From: Bacteroidales bacterium
Lineage (GTDB): Bacteria; Bacteroidota; Bacteroidia; Bacteroidales; UBA932
DNA length: 49,450 bases
Assembly (NCBI GenBank): GCA_016281435.1
Contig: JAEEIQ010000073.1
Location: forward strand, 1-49,450
Reading direction: 5' to 3'
Position numbers and translations under genes: made by a program. Every line of letters begins with the position of its first letter. The stretch's first letter is position 1. The notes under the pieces were generated by a model. The model worked only from the letters and a program-made list of their open reading frames with translations, was not told the origin of the DNA and did not search any database. Of this stretch, positions 1-8,444 are shown piece by piece.

Positions 1-708
1 AGTGCGGCGCACGTCGATACGCACGGAGGCGTAGAACTTCAAGGCGTTGCCGCCCGTCGTGGTCTCGGGGTTACCGAACATGATGCCTATCTTCTCGCGC
101 AGCTGGTTGATGAAAATGCAGCAGGTGTTGGTCTTCGATATGTTGGCCGTGAGTTTGCGGAGGGCCTGGCTCATCAGGCGGGCCTGAAGGCCTACCTTGT
201 TGTCTCCCATCTCGCCCTCGATCTCGGCCTTCGGGGTAAGGGCGGCGACAGAGTCGATCACGACGATGTCGACGGCGCCCGAACGGATAAGGTTGTCCGC
301 AATCTCGAGGGCCTGCTCGCCGTTGTCCGGCTGGGATATGAGGAGGGTCTCGAGGTTCACGCCGAGAGCCTTCGCGTAAGTCCTGTCGAAAGCGTGCTCC
401 GCGTCGATGATGGCGGCTATTCCGCCGGCTTTCTGGGCCTCCGCGATGGCATGGATCGCGAGGGTCGTCTTGCCGCTGGATTCAGGGCCGTAGATTTCAA
501 TTATGCGTCCCCTCGGATATCCGCCGATACCAAGGGCGTTGTCAAGGGCGACCGAGCCGCTCGGAATCACCTGCACGTCCCACTCCGGCTGGTCTCCCAG
601 CTTCATTATCGTTCCTTTTCCGTAGTCTTTCTCGATCTTGTCGATTGTGGCCTGCAACGCCTTCAGTTTGGAGGCGTTCAAATCCTGAACTTCTGCTTCT
701 TTAGCCAT
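1..708 (-). CDS. recA: Recombinase RecA, N-terminal 236 residues (gene runs off the left edge)
   Basis: RecA binds single-stranded DNA with ATP, drives strand exchange and triggers SOS-type cleavage. The reverse-strand frame opens with MAKEAEVQ at base 708 and stays open to base 1, giving 236 of the usual roughly 340-350 residues, so the C-terminal third lies outside the window. The Walker A motif GPESSGKTT is at residues 74-82, and the Walker B/MAW region [18 protein letters not shown] and the L2-side stretch NQLREKIG follow. The first ATG is used because the N-terminal helix typical of RecA starts there and no earlier in-frame start fits. A Bacteroidota promoter lies just upstream. No frameshift is seen. 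Identification is secure. Confidence 0.97.
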   Translation of the reverse strand, partial: MAKEAEVQDLNASKLKALQATIDKIEKDYGKGTIMKLGDQPEWDVQVIPSGSVALDNALGIGGYPRGRIIEIYGPESSGKTTLAIHAIAEAQKAGGIAAIIDAEHAFDRTYAKALGVNLETLLISQPDNGEQALEIADNLIRSGAVDIVVIDSVAALTPKAEIEGEMGDNKVGLQARLMSQALRKLTANISKTNTCCIFINQLREKIGIMFGNPETTTGGNALKFYASVRIDVRRT

Positions 709-726
709 AATGCCTTATTTTTGTTT

Positions 727-758
727 CAAATATACTTAAATGCTCTGATTCCGGCAAA
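727..758 (-). promoter_or_regulatory. Probable recA promoter (-33/-7, Bacteroidota type)
   Basis: On the reverse strand a -7 box TATATTTG occupies 734-727 and a TTTG occupies 758-755, 20 bases apart. This matches the known Bacteroidota sigma-ABfr consensus of TTTG and TAnnTTTG. The predicted transcript starts about 15 bases before the recA ATG. A second TATCTTTG box on the same strand at 875-868 could give a longer leader. The 709-915 gap shows no gene. Confidence 0.65.
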
Positions 759-915
759 ACTTCCGGAGCGTTTTTATAAACTAGTTTTCAATACGGTGCC
801 GCGGAAACGCCGCGGGAAGCGTCTCGGAGAGCGTTTTCCACGCGGGTTCACGCTTCTGTCCACGATGCAAAGATAGCGCTTGCATGTACCAAACCAAGGC
901 ACAGCAGCCGTTTTT

Positions 916-1878
916 TCATTCTATCCTGCAGCGGGACAGTTTAACGGCCAGTGAGTCAGGAAGGATTCCCGCCCTGGCAAGGGCCCCGACGCTCCTTTCC
1001 TCCGCAGGCGTATGTTCCCGGTAGAGGACTATGGCCCTCGCAACGGGCCATGAGCGGATGTACGGATGTCTCCTCAATGAATCGGCGGGAAGGCTCCAGA
1101 GGCGGAAGGGACGCGGCTCGCTGCAGCAGATCAGATCCTTCAGCGCCTCGTACCGGGCCGCATCGAAGCGATAGATGTCCATCAGCTGCTCCGGGCAGGA
1201 ATATCCTCCGAGTTCCTTCCTGTAAGCAACCATCCTGGCGGCGAACCACGGCCCTATTCCGGGAAGGGCGTCGAAGGCGGCAGAGTCCGCCTTATTGATA
1301 TCCACCTTCGGGATGTCTATGTACTTCTCGAGCCTGCGGTACACCGAATCTGAAACGACATACGAACGCGCGAAATCCGACTTCCGGCGGAACCGGCCTC
1401 CCTTCTGCCTGTACGCGTCGATCGAGAGGGCCTGCTTCTCGCTGAACCCAAGGCGCTGCAGTTCTTCCACGCTGGCCGTGTTCGGATTGAATCGGAATGA
1501 TTCGACCCTCCTGCGGTTCATCCGCACCGCCTCAGCCGCAGGCGCCCTGGACGCATTTTTCCGCACCACGACGCTACCGGAAGCCGGAGTCTTACCTGCT
1601 CCAGGCCACTTCTCGCGCATATCTTCCGCATCCCTGTCGCAGGCTCCTGTCCCATCCGGCAGACCGCCGGCGCTCGCTTCCGTCTGCAGGAGCCGTGCAG
1701 CCAGCCTCTCATCCACGACGTAGACCGTATCCGGCCTGTCCCTGATTCCGGCAATGTGCAGCACCGCGGCCTTGTGCACGAAGACCGCTGCCTGATACCC
1801 CAGAACGAGGAAGGCGAGACAAATCCCACCCGCCTTGAAGGCTCCGGAGCCTCCTTTCCTGTCTTCCCTGTCCTGCAT
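916..1878 (-). CDS. Helix-hairpin-helix (ComEA-like) membrane-anchored protein
   Basis: About 320 residues. An N-terminal hydrophobic segment (GGICLAFLVLGYQAAVF, near residues 15-32) would anchor it in the inner membrane. A linker follows, then repeated helix-hairpin-helix units: FNPNTASVEELQRLGF, a second with VDINKADSAAFDALPGIGP, and a more degenerate C-terminal repeat. Such units bind DNA backbone non-specifically; ComEA-type proteins use them in DNA uptake, and related Bacteroidota proteins of this length are common but poorly studied. I prefer the ATG at 1878; a TTG nine bases upstream is also in frame. An intrinsic terminator sits immediately before the start. A role in DNA binding is likely, a role in uptake is inference. 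Confidence 0.75.
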   Translation of the reverse strand: MQDREDRKGGSGAFKAGGICLAFLVLGYQAAVFVHKAAVLHIAGIRDRPDTVYVVDERLAARLLQTEASAGGLPDGTGACDRDAEDMREKWPGAGKTPASGSVVVRKNASRAPAAEAVRMNRRRVESFRFNPNTASVEELQRLGFSEKQALSIDAYRQKGGRFRRKSDFARSYVVSDSVYRRLEKYIDIPKVDINKADSAAFDALPGIGPWFAARMVAYRKELGGYSCPEQLMDIYRFDAARYEALKDLICCSEPRPFRLWSLPADSLRRHPYIRSWPVARAIVLYREHTPAEERSVGALARAGILPDSLAVKLSRCRIE

Positions 1879-1884
1879 GGCAAA

Positions 1885-1914
1885 CAAAAAACCTGCACGA
1901 AACTACGTACAGGT
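1885..1914 (-). terminator. Intrinsic terminator between rsmI and the helix-hairpin-helix gene
   Basis: Read on the reverse strand, ACCTGTACG (1914-1906) pairs with CGTGCAGGT (1899-1891), nine pairs with one G-U, over a six-base loop, and is followed by five more T. It ends only six bases before the downstream ATG at 1878. It should end the EP-rich protein-rsmI transcript, or act as an attenuator for the next gene. Confidence 0.7.
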
Positions 1915-1974
1915 CGGGATGAATGCAAGCAGACATAAAGAAAGCGGAGAAGATTTACCGTTTTTTGATAGTTT

Positions 1975-2703
1975 TTATGTTTCTGTGCATTGTTTCTTAT
2001 ACTTGTTCTCGTGCCCGCCCCTTTTTTCGGCCGGCTTTCCGGCGACGACGATCACGATTTCCCCCTTGGGCTCGACCTGACGGAAGTGTCCGGCGACTTC
2101 GGATAGTGTCCCGCGGACATGCTCCTCGTGAAGTTTCGAAATCTCCCTCGCAACGGAGCATTCCCGCTCTGGGCCGAAAACTTCAGCGAACTGCTCAAGG
2201 GTCTTCAGCAGACGATACGGGGATTCATAAAAAACCATGGTCCTTGTTTCTGCAGCAAGCGATGCCAGAAGGGTGTTACGACCCTTTTTCTGCGGAAGGA
2301 AGCCCTCGAAGCAGAAGCGGTCGCAAGGAAGGCCCGAGGAGACGAGGGCGGGGATGCAGGCAGTGGCGCCGGGAAGCGTCTGAACCTCGATACCTTCCTT
2401 TGCGCACTCCCTGGCCAGCAGGAAGCCCGGGTCGGAAATGCCCGGCGTGCCGGCATCGCTGACAAGAGCCACGTCAAGACCGGCCAGGATCTTCTCCTTG
2501 ATGAGACCGGCGGTCTGGTGCTCGTTGAATTTATGGTGCGAAAGGAGCGTGCCGCTGATTTCATAATGCTTCAGGAGCACGGAACTGGTCCTGGTGTCCT
2601 CCGCAAGGATCAGGTCGGCTTCTTTCAGCACGCGTATCGCCCGCAGGGACATGTCCTCGAGGTTTCCCACCGGCGTGGGAACTATGAAAAGGCGTCCGGC
2701 CAT
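1975..2703 (-). CDS. rsmI: 16S rRNA (cytidine(1402)-2'-O)-methyltransferase RsmI
   Basis: RsmI methylates the ribose of C1402 in the decoding centre of 16S rRNA using S-adenosylmethionine. The 242-residue protein begins [19 protein letters not shown], the family's N-terminal signature, and carries [15 protein letters not shown] and the tetrapyrrole-methylase motif [12 protein letters not shown]. Its length suits Bacteroidota members, which are shorter than the E. coli protein. It begins one base after the stop codon of the upstream EP-rich protein, so the two are almost certainly co-transcribed. A terminator follows about 60 bases downstream. No anomalies. Confidence 0.95.
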   Translation of the reverse strand: MAGRLFIVPTPVGNLEDMSLRAIRVLKEADLILAEDTRTSSVLLKHYEISGTLLSHHKFNEHQTAGLIKEKILAGLDVALVSDAGTPGISDPGFLLARECAKEGIEVQTLPGATACIPALVSSGLPCDRFCFEGFLPQKKGRNTLLASLAAETRTMVFYESPYRLLKTLEQFAEVFGPERECSVAREISKLHEEHVRGTLSEVAGHFRQVEPKGEIVIVVAGKPAEKRGGHENKYKKQCTET

Positions 2704-2704
2704 G

Positions 2705-3355
2705 CTATTTGAGTTTTCTGCGCACCGCCATCATGAAGCGGTAGACGACTTCGGAGTCCAGCTTCCACTCGGGGAACTCGCCACGGATATACGCTTCCAC
2801 CTCGCCCAAGGAAGCCATTGCGTTGAAGCGCGCGATGCATGCCTGGAAAAGGATGGGGTCCTCACGGAACAGGGTGTTGATAAACAAAGCCCTGTCATTC
2901 AGGGAAATCCCACTGATGATATTGCCTACCGGAGCTCCGGCCATATCGGTCCGCCAGGCGTACGACGGGCCTTCGGGAACGGCAGGTTTCGGAGCGGGAG
3001 CAGGTTCCGGAGCGGGCTCGGGTGCAAGCTCCGGTTCAGGCGCAGGCTCCGGTTCAGGTCCGGGTTCCTCGACTGGTGCAGACTCCGGGGCGGGCTCGAG
3101 TGCAGGCTCTTCGGCGGGAACGGATTCGGGAACGGGCGTTGTCGCTGCAGTCGCGGCCATCTCCGCTTCTGCGAGGCCGAACTCCACGTCTATGGCGATG
3201 TCTATGGGCTCATCCTGTGCCGCGCCGGCATCCTCCGCCGCGCTGTCTTCGGCCATCAAGGCCGCAACCTGCTCCCTAAGGGCGTCCAACTGCTCCTGAA
3301 GACCGGCAAGGGCCGCCATCAATTCGTCCAGTTTTTCTTTACCGCTCTTTTCCAT
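2705..3355 (-). CDS. Conserved EP-rich protein with N-terminal coiled coil (unknown function)
   Basis: 216 residues in three parts. Residues 1-35 form an amphipathic leucine/alanine-heptad helix ([20 protein letters not shown]), a likely coiled coil. Residues about 40-135 are acidic and dominated by Glu-Pro/Ala-Pro repeats, presumably an extended, disordered linker. Residues about 140-216 form a compact helical domain with [14 protein letters not shown] and [15 protein letters not shown], which I recognise as a recurrent Bacteroidota-only domain with no assigned function. No signal peptide is present, so it should be cytoplasmic. It is one base from rsmI and is divergent from tdk, with which it shares a short promoter region. 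Confidence 0.7.
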   Translation of the reverse strand: MEKSGKEKLDELMAALAGLQEQLDALREQVAALMAEDSAAEDAGAAQDEPIDIAIDVEFGLAEAEMAATAATTPVPESVPAEEPALEPAPESAPVEEPGPEPEPAPEPELAPEPAPEPAPAPKPAVPEGPSYAWRTDMAGAPVGNIISGISLNDRALFINTLFREDPILFQACIARFNAMASLGEVEAYIRGEFPEWKLDSEVVYRFMMAVRRKLK

Positions 3356-3370
3356 ACGGCGATATTTCGT

Positions 3371-3399
3371 TATATTTGCGTTCTACAACCACAAATCTA
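3371..3399. promoter_or_regulatory. Divergent promoters for tdk (+) and the EP-rich protein/rsmI (-)
   Basis: TATATTTGC at 3371-3379 on the plus strand is a -7 box for tdk, about 30 bases before its ATG. TAGATTTG on the minus strand (3399-3392) is a -7 box for the opposite operon. The boxes face outward across each other within the 54-base gap, so the two transcription starts must overlap. Confidence 0.55.
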
Positions 3400-3409
3400 C
3401 AACAAAAAA

Positions 3410-3988
3410 ATGTATTCAGAAAACTCCAGGAGAACCGGCTGCATCGAGGTGGTCTGCGGTTCGATGTTTTCAGGCAAGACGGAAGAACTCATCCGCCGGC
3501 TCAAGAGGGCCCGCTTCGCCAACCAGAAGATTGCAATATTCAAACCCGGCATTGACGTACGCTATTCCGAGGAAGAAGTTGTATCTCATGATTCCAACCG
3601 GCTGGTCTCGAAGCCCATCGCCGACGCGGCCGAAATGCTGATGATCGAACCCGACGTCAAGGTGGTCGGCGTTGATGAAGCCCAGTTCTTCGGAGACAAC
3701 ATCGTGGCCGTGGCGAAAGAACTGGCCGACCGCGGGGTCCGGGTAATCATAGCCGGACTGGACACGGACTATCTCGGCAAGCCGTTCGGTCCCATGCCCG
3801 CGCTGATGGCGATAGCCGAAGATGTGCAGAAGGTCCATGCGATCTGCGTGAAATGCGGCAATCTCGCCAACCACTCGCACCGCCTCAGCAAAAGCCAGGA
3901 CCTCGTGGTCCTCGGCGAAAAAGACATCTACGAGCCCCTCTGCCGCGAGTGCTACAACGCGGCGATGGCAGCCGAAGCTGAAAAATAA
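3410..3988 (+). CDS. tdk: Thymidine kinase (type II, TK1-like)
   Basis: Phosphorylates thymidine to dTMP with ATP in the salvage pathway. 192 residues. The P-loop GSMFSGKT lies at residues 17-24, the Walker B-like VDEAQFF follows near residue 95, and a C-terminal zinc site is given by two Cys pairs, CVKC and CREC. These mark the tetrameric TK1-type family rather than the deoxynucleoside kinase family. The ATG at 3410 is chosen because the family's N-terminus begins shortly before the P-loop; the same frame is open far upstream, antisense to another gene, but that part has no similarity to the kinase. Twelve bases separate it from the HIT gene, suggesting one transcript. Confidence 0.95.
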   Translation: MYSENSRRTGCIEVVCGSMFSGKTEELIRRLKRARFANQKIAIFKPGIDVRYSEEEVVSHDSNRLVSKPIADAAEMLMIEPDVKVVGVDEAQFFGDNIVAVAKELADRGVRVIIAGLDTDYLGKPFGPMPALMAIAEDVQKVHAICVKCGNLANHSHRLSKSQDLVVLGEKDIYEPLCRECYNAAMAAEAEK

Positions 3989-4000
3989 AACTTTATAGAT

Positions 4001-4426
4001 ATGTACTCCGATCCCAAACAGTGCCTCTACTGCACGAACAACGAGACTCTCAAGTCCCTCATGATTCCTATCGCCAAGCTCTCCGTCTCGAGGGCCTTCC
4101 TTTTCAAGGAACAGACCTACCGCGGAAGGTGCCTTGTGGCATATGACGAGCACGTCAACGACCTCAACGAGCTCTCGGACGAGCAGAGGAACGCCTTCAT
4201 GGCCGACGTCGTCAAGGTCACCAGGGCCATGCAGAAGGCCTTCAACCCCGAGAAGATCAACTACGGCGCCTACTCGGACAAGCTCTGCCACCTCCACTTC
4301 CACCTCGCGCCCAAATACGTCAACGGCCCGGACTACGGCGGAGTCTTCCGCATGAACCCCGGCGAAGTCTACCTCTCCGACGCCGAATACGCCGAAATGA
4401 TCGAAAAGATCAAGCAGTACCTGTAG
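4001..4426 (+). CDS. HIT family hydrolase
   Basis: A 141-residue histidine-triad protein; the family hydrolyses nucleotide-phosphate bonds (for example AMP-lysine or dinucleoside polyphosphates). The triad CHLHFHLAPK places the histidines at residues 97, 99 and 101. An N-terminal pair of cysteines (CLYC, residues 8-11) resembles the CIFC/zinc-binding start of many HIT proteins. The length is typical. It follows tdk by 12 bases and is probably in its operon, which would put it in nucleotide metabolism, but the true substrate cannot be told from sequence. Confidence 0.9.
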   Translation: MYSDPKQCLYCTNNETLKSLMIPIAKLSVSRAFLFKEQTYRGRCLVAYDEHVNDLNELSDEQRNAFMADVVKVTRAMQKAFNPEKINYGAYSDKLCHLHFHLAPKYVNGPDYGGVFRMNPGEVYLSDAEYAEMIEKIKQYL

Positions 4427-4746
4427 GTTTCGCCCGCCGCCGAGGCTGATAGTCTCCGGAAATAATGAGCACACCAGTCCGGCGCCCGAAAGTAACCAAC
4501 CCGCAAAACACCTGCGCGCATCACCCTTCCCTCATGCCCTTCAGGGACCCTTGTGCGCGCAGGTCGAGACTTTTTCTTCCAACCGGCGCGCCACAGGTGC
4601 CCCAGAACGCTCCCACGCAGGGATCAACGCGCAGATGTTTGTCGGGAACGCGGGGTTGGGCGTTAGGAAGGGAAACGGCACCACCGCCGCCCGATAATTG
4701 GGAGCGGCGGTTATAACGCCAACGGCAAAAAGTGCGGCGCCAGCCC
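4427..4746. other. 320-base non-coding gap with two hairpins between convergent genes
   Basis: No convincing gene; the one open plus-strand frame here is Pro/Arg-rich with no recognisable domain. Two inverted repeats stand out. CCTGCGCGCA (4511-4520) pairs perfectly with TGCGCGCAGG (4554-4563) and encloses a smaller TCCCT/AGGGA stem. CCGCCGC (4684-4690) pairs with GCGGCGG (4704-4710). As the flanking HIT and glycerophosphodiesterase genes converge, the hairpins may be terminators, though neither has a T-run. A small RNA is possible but unsupported. Confidence 0.5.
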
Positions 4747-5562
4747 TCAGGGCCGGATGGGAAGGTCGTAGCGGCGTATCATGGCGGCGGCGTCGCGGGG
4801 CATGTCGGTGCAGATTATGTCCGCGCCCAGCATCCAGGAAAAGACGACGTCTTCCTTCTTGGGATTGGGCCAGACGCTCACGATGAAGCCCTCCTTGCGG
4901 GCCGCCGCGACCTCGGCCTGCGTGATTTTGGAGCGGTTGCAGGCGAAACGCATGGTGCCGATCGTCTTTGCTATGCCGAGGATACGGTCCAGTCCGCCGC
5001 CGCTCGTGATATACATCACCTCGGCGTCAGGATGGCACTCCTTCATCAGGAGAAGAGGCCTTGTGTCGAAGGAAGTGAAAACATAGGTCGAGCCCGAAGG
5101 TTTTGCGCGATAAACTTCGGCATAAAGGCCCTCGACATATTTCTCCAGCACCTCCCGCGTGTAAAGGTCCGGCCTGTTGGTCTTCATTTCGAACTCGACG
5201 TAAAGTCCGTCATGACGGTTGAAAAGTTCCACCACCTCCCCGAGGGTCGGCACCCGGTTCCCCTTCAGGGTGCGAAGCTTGCGCACCTCCGCCAGGCTCA
5301 TCCGCTCCAACAATCCGTCAGTACCGGTAGTACGGGCAGGGTTGTTGTCATGCATGATCACGAAGCCCCCGTCGGAAGTGATATGTACATCGAGTTCATA
5401 TCCCGTTATCCCGGCTTCCAGGGCCGTACTGAATGCCGTGAGGGTGTTCTCGTCGGCTTCTGAACGCCCGCCCCGGTGCGCCACCAGCTGCGGCTGGGCA
5501 AGAAGTGAAAGCTCCGCCGATACCAGCAGGGCCGCCACGAAAAGGAATTTGCAAGTTTTCAT
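4747..5562 (-). CDS. Glycerophosphodiester phosphodiesterase, secreted
   Basis: Hydrolyses glycerophosphodiesters to glycerol-3-phosphate and an alcohol. 271 residues with a signal peptide (residues 1 to about 22, ending near SLLAQ) that directs it to the periplasm. The metal and catalytic residues of the GDPD TIM barrel are present: AHRGGRSEADENT near residue 28, ELDVHITSDG near 57, MHD near 70, and a C-terminal VSVWPNPKKED followed by GADIICTDMP. It starts 9 bases after the xerD stop and is the last gene of a three-gene minus-strand operon. Substrate range is unknown; the UgpQ/GlpQ-type activity is well supported. Confidence 0.92.
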   Translation of the reverse strand: MKTCKFLFVAALLVSAELSLLAQPQLVAHRGGRSEADENTLTAFSTALEAGITGYELDVHITSDGGFVIMHDNNPARTTGTDGLLERMSLAEVRKLRTLKGNRVPTLGEVVELFNRHDGLYVEFEMKTNRPDLYTREVLEKYVEGLYAEVYRAKPSGSTYVFTSFDTRPLLLMKECHPDAEVMYITSGGGLDRILGIAKTIGTMRFACNRSKITQAEVAAARKEGFIVSVWPNPKKEDVVFSWMLGADIICTDMPRDAAAMIRRYDLPIRP

Positions 5563-5571
5563 ATTCCAGGT

Positions 5572-6453
5572 TTATTGTCTCGGATGATGTTTCAGGACAG
5601 CGGCCTGCCAGGTCGAAGAATCGATGTGGGTATAAATCTCCGTCGTCAGTATGCTCTCGTGGCCCAGCATCTCCTGCACGACGCGCAGGTCCGCGCCGTT
5701 TTCTATAAGGTGCGTGGCGAAAGAATGCCGGAAGGTATGGGGGGAAATCTCTTTCCTGATTCCGGCAAGCAGCGCCTGCTTCTTGACCATCCCGAACACG
5801 GCCACGCGGCTGAGGGGCTTGCAGAAGCGGTTCAGGAAGGCAACATCGTCGAACTCCGGAGCCGCGGCCTGCGGGCGGACGGCCAGCCATGCGGCGAAGG
5901 CGTCCGAAGCCATCCCGCCCATGGGGACGAGCCGTTCCTTGTTTCCCTTGCCTATCACGCGTATGAACCCTTCGTCAAGGAAAACCCGAGAGATCAGCAG
6001 TCCGCAGCACTCCGACACGCGGAGCCCGCAGCCGTAGAGTATCTCCAGGATGGCCCGGTCCCGCACGCCGGAGTTCGTATCAGTGTCCACCGAATCGATG
6101 ATGGAGGCGACTTCTTCCACGGAAAGCACATCCGGCAGGTAGCGGCCCAGTTTCGGGGTGTCAACGCGGTCGCAGGGATTCTCCTTGCGCTCCCCTTCCA
6201 GGACCATCCAGTCGAAAAACGACCGCATCGCGCTCAGGAAACGCGCCTGGCTGCGCTTCGAAAGGGTCCCGCCGTGCGAATCAAGGAAGCCGATGATATC
6301 CTCCGGATCCACGGCAGAAGGCTGCGGGGGGCACTCTTCGAAGAAAGCGCCGACATCGGAGACATAGGATGTGACCGTGTTCGGAGACATCCTGCGCTCC
6401 ATCCTGAGATAATAGGCCCAGTCCTTAATCCAACGTGCGGTACTTGCGTCCAT
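5572..6453 (-). CDS. xerD: Tyrosine site-specific recombinase XerC/XerD
   Basis: Resolves chromosome dimers at dif with a partner recombinase and FtsK. 293 residues, the usual Xer length. The N-terminal SAM-like domain opens WIKDWAYYLRMERRMSPNT. The catalytic domain has all expected residues: Arg145 (GCGLRVSE), Lys169 (GKGNKER), His239 and Arg242 (HTFRHSFATHL), His265 (LGHES) and nucleophile Tyr274 (EIYTHID). Its start overlaps the 3' end of the dipeptidyl peptidase gene by 29 bases, so translation may be coupled. It lies in a housekeeping operon with no integrase-style flanks, so a chromosomal Xer is more likely than a mobile-element integrase. XerC versus XerD cannot be settled here. Confidence 0.88.
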   Translation of the reverse strand: MDASTARWIKDWAYYLRMERRMSPNTVTSYVSDVGAFFEECPPQPSAVDPEDIIGFLDSHGGTLSKRSQARFLSAMRSFFDWMVLEGERKENPCDRVDTPKLGRYLPDVLSVEEVASIIDSVDTDTNSGVRDRAILEILYGCGLRVSECCGLLISRVFLDEGFIRVIGKGNKERLVPMGGMASDAFAAWLAVRPQAAAPEFDDVAFLNRFCKPLSRVAVFGMVKKQALLAGIRKEISPHTFRHSFATHLIENGADLRVVQEMLGHESILTTEIYTHIDSSTWQAAVLKHHPRQ

Positions 6454-8419
6454 AGGAGAGCATCTGGCCGAGGAAGTCGTCAGGGTACTCGAGCTTGTAA
6501 TCCACGACCTTGCCTCCTTTCCTGACGGGAACGATATCCGGATTGAGGAATCCGCCGTAAGGCTTCAGCCCGAGGGCCGCATAGCGTTCCAGGACCTCCT
6601 TGTGCAGGTCGTAATCGATATTGACGGCATATTTCTCCACGAGAGCCTTGCCTGCAGCGTAGTCGCCTTCTGACTTGATCCTCTGGATCTCGGCCAAAAG
6701 CTGGGCGAACAGGCCGCGGAGAGCCTCGAAATCGTTGACTACGAAATAAGTCTTGCCGTCGCGGACCTTCTTTTCTATGACATTGGAAGCAGCGCCTTTC
6801 TCGTAGCACCACTCGGCTATGAGCTTGCGGTTCTGCATGTGGGCCTCCATGTTCTTCTTGCCGAGCTCGACACGCGTGAACTGCGTGAAGATGCCGTTGC
6901 GGATATAACTGGCATACTGTGCCTTGTAGGCATCCTTGTCGGGAAGTATGCCCATTTCGACGAGTTTGGGATCGGCGCAGAAATACAGGCCGAACAAGTC
7001 GGCACGGGCTTCTTCGAGGGTGGAAGAGAACTCACCCATCGCCGTGGAACTGACCCCGGGCAGGAGCTGTCCTGAACCGTGGCCGAGGCACTCGTGAAGA
7101 TCGGTATGGACATCGTCGGTCACGGCGCCGTACTTCTTCTCCATCGCGATCTCGCCGGCGTCCCAGGCGAACTCCTCGAGGACATTGCGGGGCATTTCCT
7201 TCGCGGACATGTCGTAAGCACGAGTGATGTTGGAGATGGTCACGGACTTGGATCCGTAGTCGCGGCGTATCCAGTCGGCATTCGGCAAGTTGATTCCAAT
7301 CGCGCAGGCCGGATAGCTGTCACCGGCGAGGCACACCGCGTTGATGACCTTGGCGGAAACGCCCTTTACCTCCTTCTTGCGGAAACGGGGATCGACGGGG
7401 GCATGGTCCTCGAACCACTGGGCCTCGGCGGAAATCTTCTCCGTGCGGACGGACGCGTCGTGGTCCTTGAAATTAACATAAGCCTCCCATGAGCCCTTGC
7501 GGCCGAGGGGATCGTTGTAGTCCTCTACGAACCCGTTGACATAATCCACGGTCCCGAGCGTATCCTGGAGCCATTCGATATTATACTCGTCCCACTTGCG
7601 GAGATCGCCGGTACGGTAGTAATCCACCAGAAGGGCGAGCCCGTGCTTCTGGGCTTCGGTCTCGGCGCAGCCGGCCGCCAGTTCCAGTTCGGAACATATC
7701 TTCCCGATGGCCGGTCCGTAGATGCCGCCTGCCTTCCATGGCTTCTCCACTACCTTTCCGTCCTCCTTCACGACCTTGGTATTGAGGCCGTAGGAGACGG
7801 GGCGTGGATCCGCAGGATCGAGAATCGACGCATAGTAGCGCTCGACCTCGTCGCGGGTAACCCCCTCGTAGAAATTGACCGAGGAATTCAGCACGATGTC
7901 CCCTTCCGTACCCGTGGCGCGGCGCTGGGGGAAGACCGCCGGATCGTAGGCGTACGGAAGGAGCATCTCGCAGTCTGCCTCGTGGCCGCAAGCCTTCAGA
8001 AGCGAGGCGAAATAGCTCTGCGGGCAGGTCGGGAAAAACTTCTCCTCAGCGTAGTGATGGTGTATGCCGTTGCTGAAGAAGACCCTCTTCGCATATTCGG
8101 TGAACTGTGCGAAATCCGCGCAGGAACGGTCTCCGTGATAATTCTCCAGTATATCCTCCAGTGCGTGGCGCAGACGAAGGTTATATTTGCAGTTCTGGTC
8201 CCAGATGATGTCCCGGCCCCACTTGGCGGCTTCGCTGAGGTGGTAGATGTATTCTTTCTGGCCGAGGCTGAGATCCTCCCATCCGGGGACCTTGTAGCGC
8301 ATGACCTTCAGGTCGGCGAACTGGTCCACGGTGTACTTGAATTCTTCTTTCTGTCCGGAGCAGGACGCCGCTGCGGCGCCCGCAAGGAGGGTTGCGATCA
8401 TTTTCACGATAGTTTTCAT
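6425..8419 (-). CDS. Dipeptidyl peptidase III (peptidase family M49), lipoprotein
   Basis: Removes dipeptides from peptide N-termini using zinc. From the ATG at 8419 the protein has 664 residues. This start gives a clean lipoprotein signal (MKTIVKMIATLLAG to the lipobox Cys before GQKEEF); an upstream in-frame Met at 8467 would bury the signal and overlap the divergent gene. The M49 zinc motif is HECLGH at about residues 442-447, with the third ligand and helper in EEARAD near 469. The length matches Bacteroides DPP III. Lipidation points to the periplasm or outer membrane. It heads an operon with xerD and the glycerophosphodiesterase. A -7 box ends only five bases before the ATG, implying an almost leaderless message. 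Confidence 0.9.
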   Translation of the reverse strand: MKTIVKMIATLLAGAAAASCSGQKEEFKYTVDQFADLKVMRYKVPGWEDLSLGQKEYIYHLSEAAKWGRDIIWDQNCKYNLRLRHALEDILENYHGDRSCADFAQFTEYAKRVFFSNGIHHHYAEEKFFPTCPQSYFASLLKACGHEADCEMLLPYAYDPAVFPQRRATGTEGDIVLNSSVNFYEGVTRDEVERYYASILDPADPRPVSYGLNTKVVKEDGKVVEKPWKAGGIYGPAIGKICSELELAAGCAETEAQKHGLALLVDYYRTGDLRKWDEYNIEWLQDTLGTVDYVNGFVEDYNDPLGRKGSWEAYVNFKDHDASVRTEKISAEAQWFEDHAPVDPRFRKKEVKGVSAKVINAVCLAGDSYPACAIGINLPNADWIRRDYGSKSVTISNITRAYDMSAKEMPRNVLEEFAWDAGEIAMEKKYGAVTDDVHTDLHECLGHGSGQLLPGVSSTAMGEFSSTLEEARADLFGLYFCADPKLVEMGILPDKDAYKAQYASYIRNGIFTQFTRVELGKKNMEAHMQNRKLIAEWCYEKGAASNVIEKKVRDGKTYFVVNDFEALRGLFAQLLAEIQRIKSEGDYAAGKALVEKYAVNIDYDLHKEVLERYAALGLKPYGGFLNPDIVPVRKGGKVVDYKLEYPDDFLGQMLSYGRKYRTLD

Positions 8420-8424
8420 AAGTG

Positions 8425-8444
8425 CAAATATAGTATTATCTTTG
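8425..8444. promoter_or_regulatory. Back-to-back -7 boxes, both genes nearly leaderless
   Basis: TATATTTG on the minus strand (8432-8425) and TATCTTTG on the plus strand (8437-8444) occupy the 31-base gap between divergent ATGs at 8419 and 8451. With transcription beginning 4-6 bases beyond the box, each mRNA would start at, or within a base or two of, its initiation codon. No clear TTTG -33 element is seen for either. Confidence 0.55.

Noticed and set aside
4465..4716. 83-codon plus-strand open frame between the HIT and glycerophosphodiesterase genes
   Set aside because: Pro/Arg-rich, no promoter, no domain, and it contains both GC-rich hairpins.
5572..6453. Tyrosine recombinase as integrase of a mobile element
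   Set aside because: It is embedded and overlapping in a chromosomal operon, has canonical Xer length and motifs, and has no att repeats or cargo nearby.
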